From positions 1-64,000 of the forward strand of contig AGAU01000038.1 in NCBI GenBank assembly GCA_000224765.2: a stretch of DNA of 64,000 bases, read 5' to 3'. This DNA is from SAR324 cluster bacterium JCVI-SC AAA005 (lineage in GTDB: Bacteria; SAR324; NAC60-12). The stretch's first letter is position 1. Each line of letters starts with the position of its first letter. Below the pieces are notes generated by a model, which worked only from the letters and a program-made list of their open reading frames with translations, did not search any database and was not told the origin of the DNA. The translations under genes were made by a program, and so were the position numbers. This document shows, piece by piece, positions 43,853 to 53,901 of this stretch.

Positions 43853-46800
43853 ATGTCCGAAGAGCCGAAAACAAAATCAGATCCTGATGTTAGTAATAAA
43901 ATAATTGACATGATTCGGGTAACCGGGGCTTGTGAACACAACCTTAAGAATCTGAGTCTGGATATTCCGAAGGGTACTTTAACAGTTTTCACGGGTGTCA
44001 GTGGTTCAGGTAAATCTTCGCTTGCATTTGATACAATCTTCCAAGAGGGACAAAGACGTTTTGTAGAATCACTGTCAGCCTATGCTCGACAATTTCTAGG
44101 CCAGTTGGAAAAACCCAAGGTTGAGCATATTGAAGGATTAAGTCCAACCATCTCAGTTGATCAGAAAACTGTTAACCGTAATCCGCGCTCGACAGTCGGG
44201 ACAGTAACTGAAATCTATGACCATCTTCGATTACTTTTCGCGCGTTTAGGGCAGCCGCATTGTCCTGAATGCCAAACGCCAATATCTAGCCAAACGCCCG
44301 AACAAATTACTGATTATGCCTACGCTACAGCCGTCGATGAGGCGTGCTTAATATTGTCTCCAATGGTACGTGAGCGAAAAGGAGAGTACCGAAAAGAGCT
44401 TCAACAGTGGGCACAAGATGGATTTGTCAGGGCCCGGATTGATGGAGAAATTCGTAGGCTTGACGAAGAGATTGAACTTAAAAGATATGAAAAACACAGT
44501 ATTGAGCTGGTCTTAGATCGTCTTACACTGAACTCAGATGAAAAAAGTCGCCTAACTGAAGGTGTTGAAAAAGCGCTGAAAATGAGTGAGGGGCTAGTCG
44601 TTCTGAACTTCAAGGAAGAAGATCATCTTTTTAGTCAATTGAGTGCTTGCCCAACCTGTCAGATTTCACTACCAGAACAGGAACCGCGGCTTTTCTCTTT
44701 CAATGCTCCCCAAGGGGCATGTCCAACCTGCAATGGCTTAGGCGAGACTCGGCAGTTTGTTGAAGAAAGGCTGTGTGATTCAGAAAAATCTCTGAAATCT
44801 GGAGCCGTCCAATGTGTAACTGCCAATGGAAACATCCATTTCACAAAAATTGAATTATCCCACCTTAATGCGGCTGCCAAGATGCTAGGCCTCGATCTGA
44901 ATTTGCCATGGTGTGAACTACCAGAGCAACAGAGAGAGCAATTTCTCAAGGGGAATGCCCAAATTCCTCTTTATGTTGGAAATGTATTTCGATTCCCCTC
45001 CCATCTAAAAAAACAAATCAAAGCAGGTAAGTGGGCTGGTGTGATCCCGATTTTGGAGTTTGTTTACCGGTTTGCAAAAGGACCGTTGGAGCGCTTCCAA
45101 ATGCGGGCTATTTGTCCAGACTGTGGTGGAAGCAGACTGAATCCGATGGCCAGGGCTGTAACTTTCCGAGATCAAAACATTGTTGATCTAGGTGATTGCT
45201 CAGTCACCGAAGCACTAACTTTTTTTGAAGGTTTGGAACTGACAGATAGAGAGGAGTTGATCGGTCGGGATCTTTTTCGGGAGATTCGTGCACGTCTCTC
45301 TTTTCTAAATGAGGTTGGTCTGGGATACCTCAGTCTTCAGCGCTCTGCGGCTACGCTTTCTGGAGGCGAAGGTCAGCGCATTCGCCTGGCGAGTCAACTT
45401 GGCTCTGGTCTTCAGGGTGTGCTGTATGTTCTTGATGAACCGAGCATCGGTCTGCATCAAAATGACAATCAGAGACTAATCAAAACATTAGAAATGCTGC
45501 GAGATCGTGGAAATACCGTTTTCGTAGTGGAACATGATGAAGAAACAATCCGGGCTGCTAATCATATTATAGATATTGGACCAACGGCGGGTCGAGATGG
45601 CGGAAACATTACTGCTCAAGGTGGCTTTAAAGATATTCTTCAGTCAAGCGAATCTGTCACAGCCCAGTTCCTGGTCGGGCTAGAAAAAATGCCTGTTCCA
45701 ACTAAACGTAGAACTCCAGATGGACGCTGCTTATCAATTCGAAATGCCCGATTACATAATCTTTCGGGCTTGGATGTCGAAATTCCACTGGGAGTATTTG
45801 TTGTTTTGGCTGGAGTAAGTGGTTCCGGAAAATCAAGTCTTGTGCATGGAATCCTGCGGCCTGCCTTGTTAAAACATCTGCAAGGAAATGGAAAGAATGA
45901 TTCTGATGAAACGATCGAGGAGGAATTATCAAAAGAAATAAAGGGGAGGTGGGATCATATTGGAGGGCTTGAGAATCTTGATCGACTAATTGAAATAAAT
46001 CAGTCCCCAATCGGCCGAACTCCTAGAAGTAATCCAGCTACCTACACCAAAGTTTTTGATCGGATTCGTGATCTGTTCACCATGCTTCCAGAGTCAAGGT
46101 TTCGCGGATACAACAAGGGCCGATTTTCCTTCAACGTTAAGGGAGGGCGATGCGAAGACTGCAAGGGTGCTGGTGTAAAAACTATCGAGATGCAGTTTTT
46201 GAGTGATGTTCAAATTCCCTGCGAAACTTGTGATGGAAAGAGATTTAATGCGGAAACTCTGCAGATCCGTTATAAGCACAAAACGATCTTTGAAATTCTA
46301 GATCTGACAATTTCAGAAGCTTCTGAACTTTTTGAAAAACAACCAAAAATTCTTCACATCCTTCAGACCTTGCTTGATGTAGGCTTGGGTTATGTCAAAC
46401 TTGGGCAGCCATCGACCACCCTCAGCGGAGGTGAGGCCCAACGCGTGAAATTGGCATCAGAATTACGAAAGAAATCTACTGGGCGAACATTGTACCTTTT
46501 GGATGAGCCCACGACAGGTCTACATTTTCAGGATATACGCACGCTGCTACAAACTTTGGATCGCCTAGTAGAACAGGGTAATAGTGTATTGGTCATTGAA
46601 CACAATCTTGATGTTCTGCGCTTTGCCGATCAAGTCATTGAGTTGGGGCCAGGGGGAGGCAAATTTGGTGGTAAATTGGTGGGCCAAGGTGCGCCAGAGG
46701 AATTGGCGGAAAGCGACACGTTAACAGGGGGCTTTTTAAAGACATTATTGAAGATGAGTTTGAATGAAGATTCCTCCGAAGCAGAAGAAGTCCACGCAAG

Positions 46801-49498
46801 CAATTCTAGTAATGGATTGTGGGTCAACAGAAAAGATCGGAACCTAGTTGTTCGAGGTGCGAGCAAAAACAACCTAAGACATATCGATGTTGAGATCCCC
46901 AAACATAAGTTTACTGTGATTACTGGGGTCAGTGGGTCCGGTAAGACTTCACTGGCTTTTGATACCATCTTCGCAGAGGGGCAAGCTCGGTATGTTGAGT
47001 CCCTCTCAACCTATGCTAGACGGTTTCTCGGCCGAATGGATAAGGCCCCTATTGATAGCATTGATGGATTGGCTCCAGCAATTGCAATAAATCAAAAAGC
47101 TTCTAGTCGTAATCCCCGCTCCATTGTTGCAACCACTACAGAGATCTTTGACTACCTTCGTCTTCTATACGCCAGAATTGGTGTAGCTCATTGTCCAAAG
47201 ACAGGAGTTCCTTTAGAGAGCTTCACGGCCACGAGGGCTGCCAAATTCCTTGTAGATAATCATGAGGGGGATCGACTGGAAATTTTGGCTCCATTATACA
47301 GACCGAATTCTAAGCATCCTTCTCTGCTGAAACACCCCAAAGAATTTCCTGAACATCTACCATTACTCCAACAATCTGGTTTCCTACGGGTTTATGTTCG
47401 GGATAAATTGATTTTGTTTGATGAGTGGGAGACAGAATCAAAAAATCTTAAACTTACCAAGTCAGTGCCAGTTTGGTTGGTAGTGGACCGGATTAGAGTG
47501 AATTTAGATGAACAGCAAAGATTAGCTGAAAGCGCTGGTATTGCGTATGAACAGGGAATTGGCCTGTTCTGCGCTCGTCGTCCGGACGACCAAAAGATGA
47601 TCTGGTTTTCTGAAGTGCCAGGAAATGTGCAAAGCGATTACTACCTGACTCAAGATCTCAACCCAAGAATGTTTTCTTTCAACTCTCACGTTGGTGCATG
47701 CCCAGACTGTGATGGTCTTGGGGAAATGGAACTGACAGGAAAAATGGACTTTGAAGAAGACGCAGAATTGGATTCGCTGGTCTTTCGTAATTGCAAGACC
47801 TGCGATGGTGAACGATTGAAGCCCCAATATCGATCTGTGCTGATTCGACAGAGGAATATTATGCAGTTGTGCCGATTGCGAGTAGATGAGGCCCTTCGTG
47901 AAGTGAGCACCTGGGAACTCAGTACAACCGAACAAGCAATCGCAGAACAGGCTCTTCAGGAAATCCTTAGTCGCTTGAAATTCCTACGCAATGTAGGTCT
48001 TGGGTACCTGACATTAGATCAGCGATCCAAAACACTATCAGGTGGTGAGGCTCAACGCATTCGTCTGGCTTCACAGATCGGCTCAGGTTTGACCGGGGTG
48101 CTGTATGTTTTGGATGAACCTACCATTGGCCTACACCCAAGAGATACAGATCGATTGTTGAAAACTTTGCTACAGCTACGTGATCTTGGAAACACAATTT
48201 TGTTAGTCGAACATGATCTGGATGTTATCAATCGTGCTGATCATCTGATTGATATCGGCCCAGGAGCTGGACACTATGGTGGAAAAATCATCGCTTCTGG
48301 AAGACCAGAAGATCTCTGTTTAGATAAAGTATCCCTTACAGGTCAGTATTTAAGTCATCAACAAAAAATTCCCATCCCACACAGAAGACTCCCCAACCCA
48401 ACTCGACAGATCTCGATCACCAACGCCAAGGCAAATAACCTCAAGGACATTTCCGTTGACATCCCAAAGGGTTGTCTAACTGTTGTGACCGGTGTAAGTG
48501 GTTCAGGTAAATCCTCTCTAATCATTGATGTCTTGCAGAAAGCGGTAGCAAAAAAGCTTTCTGGCTATGTTGGGGAAATAGGTGAGCACAAGACAATCAA
48601 GGGACTGGAACAATTAAAATATTTGAGAATTATTGATCAGGAACCGATTGGGCGTACACCTAGAAGTAATCCATCAACATACACAGGTGCATTGTCACCA
48701 ATCCGGGATCTGTTCTCCCAACTTCCTGCAGCAAGGCAAAGAGGATTTGCTCCTAGGCGTTTTTCTTTTAATTCCGTCGAGGGAAGATGTGCTGCTTGCG
48801 ATGGTCAGGGATATCATTTGATTGAAATGCACTTTCTCTCTGATGTTTGGGTAACTTGTGATCAATGTCTAGGCAAGAGATACAATCGAGAAACTTTAAG
48901 CGTAGAGTACAAGGGACATACAATCGCTGATGTACTTAACCTCGAAATTGAACAGGCTTGTCAGCTGTTTGCAGCTCAGCATAAGATCTTAAGAATTTTG
49001 CAAACGATGAGAGATGTGGGTCTTGGCTATATGAAATTGGGTCAGGCCGGAAATACCCTTTCAGGAGGAGAGGCACAACGGCTAAAGCTCTCTGCTGAAC
49101 TCTCGCGAAGGTCAAAAGGAGAAACGCTTTATATTCTTGATGAACCAACTACTGGTCTGCACATTGATGATGTGAGGCGTTTATTAGAAGTACTCCATAG
49201 AATTGTGGATGATGGGGGAACGATGGTGATCATTGAGCATAACTTGGAAATTATCAAATCAGCTGATTGGATTATCGATCTTGGGCCAGAAGGTGGAATT
49301 CATGGTGGAGATGTGGTCATAACTGGAACGCCTGAGCAAGTCATGGCGTTTGAAGCGAGTCATACTGGAAGAGCACTTTGGCCTGTTCTCAGTAACCAAC
49401 TCTTTGAAGGGAAAAGATCTAAAACAAGTTCATCGAAGAAACTTTTAATTTCTCCTAAGCAATCATCATGGAATTCTGGAATCAGGGTTGACCAATGA
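43853..49498 (+). CDS. uvrA: Double-length UvrA (tandem fusion of two UvrA units)
   Basis: This 1881-residue protein consists of two complete UvrA copies, about 940 residues each, in one frame. All four P-loops are present as GVSGSGKSS or GVSGSGKTS: two in the first half (near 55 and 655) and two in the second (near 1028 and 1547). Signature LSGGE motifs and Walker B DEPs follow each. Each half keeps zinc-finger Cys pairs (for example CPTCNGLG and CEDCKGAG; CPDCDGLG and CAACDGQG). UvrA is the damage-recognition ATPase of nucleotide excision repair and normally works as a dimer. Here a covalent pseudo-dimer is likely. The 3' end overlaps the convergent glycerate kinase gene by 17 bp. The start has only a weak ribosome binding site. 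Confidence 0.95.
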   Translation: MSEEPKTKSDPDVSNKIIDMIRVTGACEHNLKNLSLDIPKGTLTVFTGVSGSGKSSLAFDTIFQEGQRRFVESLSAYARQFLGQLEKPKVEHIEGLSPTISVDQKTVNRNPRSTVGTVTEIYDHLRLLFARLGQPHCPECQTPISSQTPEQITDYAYATAVDEACLILSPMVRERKGEYRKELQQWAQDGFVRARIDGEIRRLDEEIELKRYEKHSIELVLDRLTLNSDEKSRLTEGVEKALKMSEGLVVLNFKEEDHLFSQLSACPTCQISLPEQEPRLFSFNAPQGACPTCNGLGETRQFVEERLCDSEKSLKSGAVQCVTANGNIHFTKIELSHLNAAAKMLGLDLNLPWCELPEQQREQFLKGNAQIPLYVGNVFRFPSHLKKQIKAGKWAGVIPILEFVYRFAKGPLERFQMRAICPDCGGSRLNPMARAVTFRDQNIVDLGDCSVTEALTFFEGLELTDREELIGRDLFREIRARLSFLNEVGLGYLSLQRSAATLSGGEGQRIRLASQLGSGLQGVLYVLDEPSIGLHQNDNQRLIKTLEMLRDRGNTVFVVEHDEETIRAANHIIDIGPTAGRDGGNITAQGGFKDILQSSESVTAQFLVGLEKMPVPTKRRTPDGRCLSIRNARLHNLSGLDVEIPLGVFVVLAGVSGSGKSSLVHGILRPALLKHLQGNGKNDSDETIEEELSKEIKGRWDHIGGLENLDRLIEINQSPIGRTPRSNPATYTKVFDRIRDLFTMLPESRFRGYNKGRFSFNVKGGRCEDCKGAGVKTIEMQFLSDVQIPCETCDGKRFNAETLQIRYKHKTIFEILDLTISEASELFEKQPKILHILQTLLDVGLGYVKLGQPSTTLSGGEAQRVKLASELRKKSTGRTLYLLDEPTTGLHFQDIRTLLQTLDRLVEQGNSVLVIEHNLDVLRFADQVIELGPGGGKFGGKLVGQGAPEELAESDTLTGGFLKTLLKMSLNEDSSEAEEVHASNSSNGLWVNRKDRNLVVRGASKNNLRHIDVEIPKHKFTVITGVSGSGKTSLAFDTIFAEGQARYVESLSTYARRFLGRMDKAPIDSIDGLAPAIAINQKASSRNPRSIVATTTEIFDYLRLLYARIGVAHCPKTGVPLESFTATRAAKFLVDNHEGDRLEILAPLYRPNSKHPSLLKHPKEFPEHLPLLQQSGFLRVYVRDKLILFDEWETESKNLKLTKSVPVWLVVDRIRVNLDEQQRLAESAGIAYEQGIGLFCARRPDDQKMIWFSEVPGNVQSDYYLTQDLNPRMFSFNSHVGACPDCDGLGEMELTGKMDFEEDAELDSLVFRNCKTCDGERLKPQYRSVLIRQRNIMQLCRLRVDEALREVSTWELSTTEQAIAEQALQEILSRLKFLRNVGLGYLTLDQRSKTLSGGEAQRIRLASQIGSGLTGVLYVLDEPTIGLHPRDTDRLLKTLLQLRDLGNTILLVEHDLDVINRADHLIDIGPGAGHYGGKIIASGRPEDLCLDKVSLTGQYLSHQQKIPIPHRRLPNPTRQISITNAKANNLKDISVDIPKGCLTVVTGVSGSGKSSLIIDVLQKAVAKKLSGYVGEIGEHKTIKGLEQLKYLRIIDQEPIGRTPRSNPSTYTGALSPIRDLFSQLPAARQRGFAPRRFSFNSVEGRCAACDGQGYHLIEMHFLSDVWVTCDQCLGKRYNRETLSVEYKGHTIADVLNLEIEQACQLFAAQHKILRILQTMRDVGLGYMKLGQAGNTLSGGEAQRLKLSAELSRRSKGETLYILDEPTTGLHIDDVRRLLEVLHRIVDDGGTMVIIEHNLEIIKSADWIIDLGPEGGIHGGDVVITGTPEQVMAFEASHTGRALWPVLSNQLFEGKRSKTSSSKKLLISPKQSSWNSGIRVDQ

Positions 49499-50777
49499 AG
49501 ATAGCCCGAAAGTCATTAACATTCGTCATTGTGGGGCCGGTAATTATGAGGTGATCCAATTGCTTAAAGAAGGTGTAAGCATCATTATTATCCAAAAAAT
49601 CATTGGTTTTAAGATTTAACTGCTTTGCCTTGAAAAAAGTATTATGATCTATCCAAGCTCCAGCATTGTCCTCCGAACCATCAATCCCGTCAGTGTCAAC
49701 AGCGATTGCTGAAATTTCTTTTTCACCCTTTAAAGCTTCAAGCAAGGATAGGAGGAACTCCGTATTCCTACCTCCTTTACCTTTACCATGAACCGTCACG
49801 GTGGTTTCTCCTCCTGACAAGATTATTGCTGGTGAGTTGATTGGCTGATCTCGATGCTTGATCTGCTTAGCAATCGCTGCATGAACCTTGGCTACCTCTT
49901 TGGCCTCGCCTTCAATACGATCGCTAAGGATAATTGACTTAATTCCTCGTTTCTCAGCCTCCTTTGCGGCGGCTTCGAGCATTAATTGTGGGGTGGCAAC
50001 TAACCTTACTTGATTTTTCGAAAAAACGTCTTCCCCAGGTTTAGGAGTTTCTTCCTCAGCTGCTTCTAAAAGTTTTTGAATCGCTTGAGTTGGTTGTATT
50101 TGATATCTTCTTAAGATCTCTTGAGCATCTGCAAAAGTTGTTGGGTCAGGAACAGTCGGGCCAGAAGCAATGACAGATAGATAATCTCCAGGTACATCAG
50201 AGATTGCAAGGGTCCAAAGTCGTGCTGGCTGGATTGCTCTAGCGAGTCGTCCGCCTTTGATTGTAGAAAGATGTTTACGCACGCAATTCATTTCCCCAAT
50301 CGTAGCCCCAGAATGGAGAAGCGATCTATTCAGTGATTGTTTGTCTTGTAGGGTTAGACCCCTGCCTGGTAAAGCCAACAAAGCAGATCCCCCTCCAGAA
50401 AAAAGGCATATTACCAAATCTTGATCATTGGCAGATTCCGCCAGATCAAGAATTCTTCGAGCTGTAATTTGGCCTGTCTCGTCAGGTACCGGGTGAGATG
50501 CCTCGACAATTTCAATGGATTTACAAGTTTCACCATAGCCATAGCGAGTAAGAACCAAGCCACTTAATTTTGCTCCCCAAGATGTTCCCTTCCAATGATT
50601 TTCCAAGGTATTTGCCATTGCAGCCGATGCCTTTCCGGCTCCTAATACAATGATTCGCTCTGGCATTTTTTCATTATTCTGAATTTCATTTAAGTACTCT
50701 GGCAAACAAATCTTTGGTTTAGAGCGCTGAAGGGCTACCTGCAAAGTTTGCTCAAGAATCTTTGGAAGGGAACTCAT
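49482..50777 (-). CDS. gckA: Glycerate 2-kinase (MOFRL family)
   Basis: This 431-residue GckA/TtuD-type kinase phosphorylates D-glycerate to 2-phosphoglycerate. The N-terminal domain has VLGAGKASAAMANTLE (about 45-60) and the phosphate-binding loop CLFSGGGSALL (about 125). The C-terminal MOFRL domain has SGGETTVTVHGKGKGGRNTEFLL and AVDTDGIDGSEDNAGAW. It follows hydroxypyruvate isomerase by 49 bp. The two steps lie in the hydroxypyruvate/tartronate-semialdehyde to glycerate route, but the intervening reductase is not present in the window. Confidence 0.93.
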   Translation of the reverse strand: MSSLPKILEQTLQVALQRSKPKICLPEYLNEIQNNEKMPERIIVLGAGKASAAMANTLENHWKGTSWGAKLSGLVLTRYGYGETCKSIEIVEASHPVPDETGQITARRILDLAESANDQDLVICLFSGGGSALLALPGRGLTLQDKQSLNRSLLHSGATIGEMNCVRKHLSTIKGGRLARAIQPARLWTLAISDVPGDYLSVIASGPTVPDPTTFADAQEILRRYQIQPTQAIQKLLEAAEEETPKPGEDVFSKNQVRLVATPQLMLEAAAKEAEKRGIKSIILSDRIEGEAKEVAKVHAAIAKQIKHRDQPINSPAIILSGGETTVTVHGKGKGGRNTEFLLSLLEALKGEKEISAIAVDTDGIDGSEDNAGAWIDHNTFFKAKQLNLKTNDFLDNNDAYTFFKQLDHLIITGPTMTNVNDFRAIFIGQP

Positions 50778-50826
50778 TCTTTAACCTCATGAAATATCAA
50801 TAAATTTGAGAGATCTTTGAAATTAT

Positions 50827-51609
50827 TCATTTGTTCAACCAATTTGATGCCCAATTGAGTCCCTCAACAGTCCCCGCGATTGGTCTATACTCACAACCAA
50901 TCCAACCTTTGTATCCCAGTTCATCAAGTTTTGAGAAAATGAATGGATAATTGATTTCTCCTGTTCCAGGTTCATGACGCCCAGGATTATCAGCAATTTG
51001 AAAGTGAGCTATCCTTGAAAGAAGTTCAGTGATTGTTGATGATAAATCACCTTCCATGATTTGCATGTGATATATGTCATATTGAAACGAAAGATTTGAA
51101 GACCCAACTTTCTCAATCACTGAAATCGCTTGAGCAGATTTGCTCAAGAAATATCCTGGCATGTCGCGAGAATTTATGGCTTCAATCAGCAGTCTTACAT
51201 TCTTCTGTTCACAAAGCTCAGCGGCGAAACGGAGATTCTCTACATATGTTTCTGATAGAGCATCCATAGGAACCCCCTCTGGCTTTATACCAGCCATAGC
51301 ATGAATTTGCTGACATCCAAGACCCGTAGCGTATTCGAGAGCGATCTCAACACTTTCACGAAATTCGTTTTGGCGATTTGGATGACAACACATTCCTCTC
51401 TCGCCTTTTTCCCAGTCTCCAGGGGGAAGATTGAATAGCACTTGAGCCAATTGATTGGCTTCAAGAGCGTCCTTGAGATCAGAAATTGAGTGTGCGTAGG
51501 GAAAGAGGAACTCGACTCCCTGAAAACCTGCTCTCGCAGCAGCACCAAAACGATCCAGGAAATTATGCTCATTGAACATCATCGACAAATTAGCATTAAA
51601 GCGAAGCAT
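50827..51609 (-). CDS. hyi: Hydroxypyruvate isomerase-like TIM-barrel protein
   Basis: The 260-residue protein of the Hyi/OtnI family interconverts hydroxypyruvate and tartronate semialdehyde. Family features include the start FNANLSMMFNEHNFLDRF, LIEAINSRDMPGYFL with the metal Glu, FQYDIYHMQIMEG with Asp and His ligands, HFQIADNPGRHEPGTGEI and the final Glu in GCEYRP. It is co-directional with glycerate 2-kinase. OtnI-type isomerases acting on tetronate intermediates are the alternative. Confidence 0.9.
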   Translation of the reverse strand: MLRFNANLSMMFNEHNFLDRFGAAARAGFQGVEFLFPYAHSISDLKDALEANQLAQVLFNLPPGDWEKGERGMCCHPNRQNEFRESVEIALEYATGLGCQQIHAMAGIKPEGVPMDALSETYVENLRFAAELCEQKNVRLLIEAINSRDMPGYFLSKSAQAISVIEKVGSSNLSFQYDIYHMQIMEGDLSSTITELLSRIAHFQIADNPGRHEPGTGEINYPFIFSKLDELGYKGWIGCEYRPIAGTVEGLNWASNWLNK

Positions 51610-51749
51610 AAAAATTTTGTAAAAGATTTAAAGAATAGCCTGAATCAATATTTGTAGGATCATTTATTCATTTTCTTAAAATTTTCATCTTCGATTTCCC
51701 AGGATTAAAATTACCTTTTTGCTTCCCTTGATAGCGAGAGATTCGGATT

Positions 51750-53891
51750 TTAGAAACTTGATCCGATGCCAAGCAAGAGTTTATCTTCTTGAGTGCTGTA
51801 CCATACACGAGTCTGTACATTAACTCGATTAGTGATTGTGTTGCCAAACTTGAAACCAAAACGAAAATCACGTTGTTGAAGCTCAGCTTGTTCTTTGCGC
51901 TCATTGAAATCGTTGTTGCTAGTTGAATCAGTTTGTCGTGGATCACTCTTGTAATCTTTGTAACGCCACTTTGCTTCAGATACCAACGCAAAGCTAGGGA
52001 CTTTCAAGAAATATTGGAATGCTCCCTGAATCTGTGCTGAACCAAGAAAAACATGTATAAAACTGTTTCTACCTGGAAATTTTGCAATTCCAACTGCGTA
52101 GATTTCCCATTCATCAACGGTGGGTGAAAATTGACTTTCACCGTCCTTATCAACCCCTGTGTAGGGACCTTCGCTCAGTAGTTCGTGGTCTTCTGTATAA
52201 CTCAAGTAAGTTCCTCCAAGGCCCAGACCCAAAGGAGTACTTCTATTTCCCCAGGCCCTTAATTGACCACTGAATTGAATTTCTCTGAAAGGCTGTTTCC
52301 ATGATGAGTCATAACGAAGGTCTATCAAGCCCCCAAATGCCCCATCTTGCTGACCCATTCCAAAGACAAGACGCCTCAGGCTGAAGCGCTCTTCTCGACC
52401 CTCATCTATTGCAATTCGCAATTCAGGGTGAAAGTAAAAACGCGGATTTGCCAAGCTTCTCATTTCCAATACAAATACGTCTTCAGCCAAGGGGTCTTCC
52501 AATAGAATTTCTGTCAGTTCTTCAATTTCTGCGCTCAGTCGGGCAATATTGTCTTCAACTTGTTCGTTTACAGTCGCACCCATTTGATAGTCGCGAAGTG
52601 CCATTAACTCTTTTCTCTTAAACTCCTTCTCTGCTAATTGATCTTCAAATAATTTAAGCTGGATTCTAGCTAAAGCTTGGACGGCTTCAAACTTTTGAAG
52701 AGATTCCGGAAAACGTTCTAGATAATTTTTCCATGCATCAATGGTATTGATTTGAGATGATTTATTGAACTCAAGCTCTGATAACGGAATGCACTCAAGT
52801 TCAATAATTGCGAGCTCAAGCGGTGTTTGGGCCTCGGGTCCTAAATCTAATTGGACATTTAATGTAGAGGGACAGGTTTCATCCAATTGGGTTTGTCGCT
52901 TAAGTCCTTTAACCCCTTGAGTTACATGGATAGGTAACTCACTCAAGCGAATATTACCGCTTGTTGAAATAGTGTTCAGTTGTTCAAGTTGACTTTTGCT
53001 GGAGATGAATCGAAGTCTCAATGGAATATCTGGTAGTGGTTCTCCGTTAAACGTTAAATCCAATTGCATAGGACTCTCAAAGCGATAACTTTTATAATTG
53101 GAGGCAGGAAACAAGCGTACTAAATTAGGACTGTGGATTAGCTTCAATTCTGAAAGTAGCGGGTCCAACTCGCTGCGAATTTCACTGCTAGCCGGAATGT
53201 TTTCTAGTTTTGCCAACTGTAGCGCTGCATCACGATATCGAGATCGTTGCTCCACTAGCAATGCGCTCCGATATGCTCTAAGGAGTCGGCTAAAATCAAC
53301 TGCATCTGGACCAGATTGGCCAAATAATCGTTCCAGTAGGGTTTGACCGGATGATGCTTTGGAGGCTTCGTCCATTAAAGCTGCTACATCCTTTGAGTAT
53401 TGAACCGAAGGCGCAGCTAGTTGGCCGATCGTCAATGGGTAGATCGCAAGGAATGTTTCATCATTACAGCGTAAAATTTCTGGTGGTGGTAGTGGTATAT
53501 CGATTCTACTGGAGGTGCGGATTCGTTGTGTGGATTTTTCTGTGAAATTCTCATCACCATCATTTAGCTTCAGTTCCATTCGATTGCTAGTAATCGATTC
53601 AAACCTTAGGAAAATAGCTTCTGCAATTCTTTCCTTTGCTCTTAAAATTGCTTCCTCAGTATCGGCACCTCTTCCTGCAATTTCCTGTGGCCATTCTTCT
53701 AATGCATTCAATACAAAACGTCCTCCGCGTGGAGGCATTGATTGCTGCAAATGAGATTCTCTGAAATTACAATCTGTTGACTGAGCAAACACATTTTCTG
53801 AAGCAAAGATGAAGCTATTGATGCAAGCAGTCACGATCATAGGGATCAGTGAATAGACGATTCTTTTGGATGAATTAAATTGATTCGTCAT
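51750..53891 (-). CDS. Secreted, probably outer-membrane protein of unknown family
   Basis: The 713-residue protein has a signal-like hydrophobic stretch (about 11-37). A domain at 45-170 (GGRFVLNALEEWPQEIAGRG, then a helix EEAILRAKERIAEAIFLRFES) is reminiscent of LPP20-type exported proteins. The middle is a helical, coiled-coil-prone region (about 385-490, ELMALRDYQMGATVNEQVEDN). The last 230 residues alternate polar and aromatic residues with Gly-rich turns (GLGLGGTYLSY, FRFGFKFGNTI) and end in Phe, as in outer-membrane beta-barrels. No family was recognised with confidence. It is monocistronic in appearance. Confidence 0.6.
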   Translation of the reverse strand: MTNQFNSSKRIVYSLIPMIVTACINSFIFASENVFAQSTDCNFRESHLQQSMPPRGGRFVLNALEEWPQEIAGRGADTEEAILRAKERIAEAIFLRFESITSNRMELKLNDGDENFTEKSTQRIRTSSRIDIPLPPPEILRCNDETFLAIYPLTIGQLAAPSVQYSKDVAALMDEASKASSGQTLLERLFGQSGPDAVDFSRLLRAYRSALLVEQRSRYRDAALQLAKLENIPASSEIRSELDPLLSELKLIHSPNLVRLFPASNYKSYRFESPMQLDLTFNGEPLPDIPLRLRFISSKSQLEQLNTISTSGNIRLSELPIHVTQGVKGLKRQTQLDETCPSTLNVQLDLGPEAQTPLELAIIELECIPLSELEFNKSSQINTIDAWKNYLERFPESLQKFEAVQALARIQLKLFEDQLAEKEFKRKELMALRDYQMGATVNEQVEDNIARLSAEIEELTEILLEDPLAEDVFVLEMRSLANPRFYFHPELRIAIDEGREERFSLRRLVFGMGQQDGAFGGLIDLRYDSSWKQPFREIQFSGQLRAWGNRSTPLGLGLGGTYLSYTEDHELLSEGPYTGVDKDGESQFSPTVDEWEIYAVGIAKFPGRNSFIHVFLGSAQIQGAFQYFLKVPSFALVSEAKWRYKDYKSDPRQTDSTSNNDFNERKEQAELQQRDFRFGFKFGNTITNRVNVQTRVWYSTQEDKLLLGIGSSF

Positions 53892-53901
53892 TTAGGAAAG
53901 A

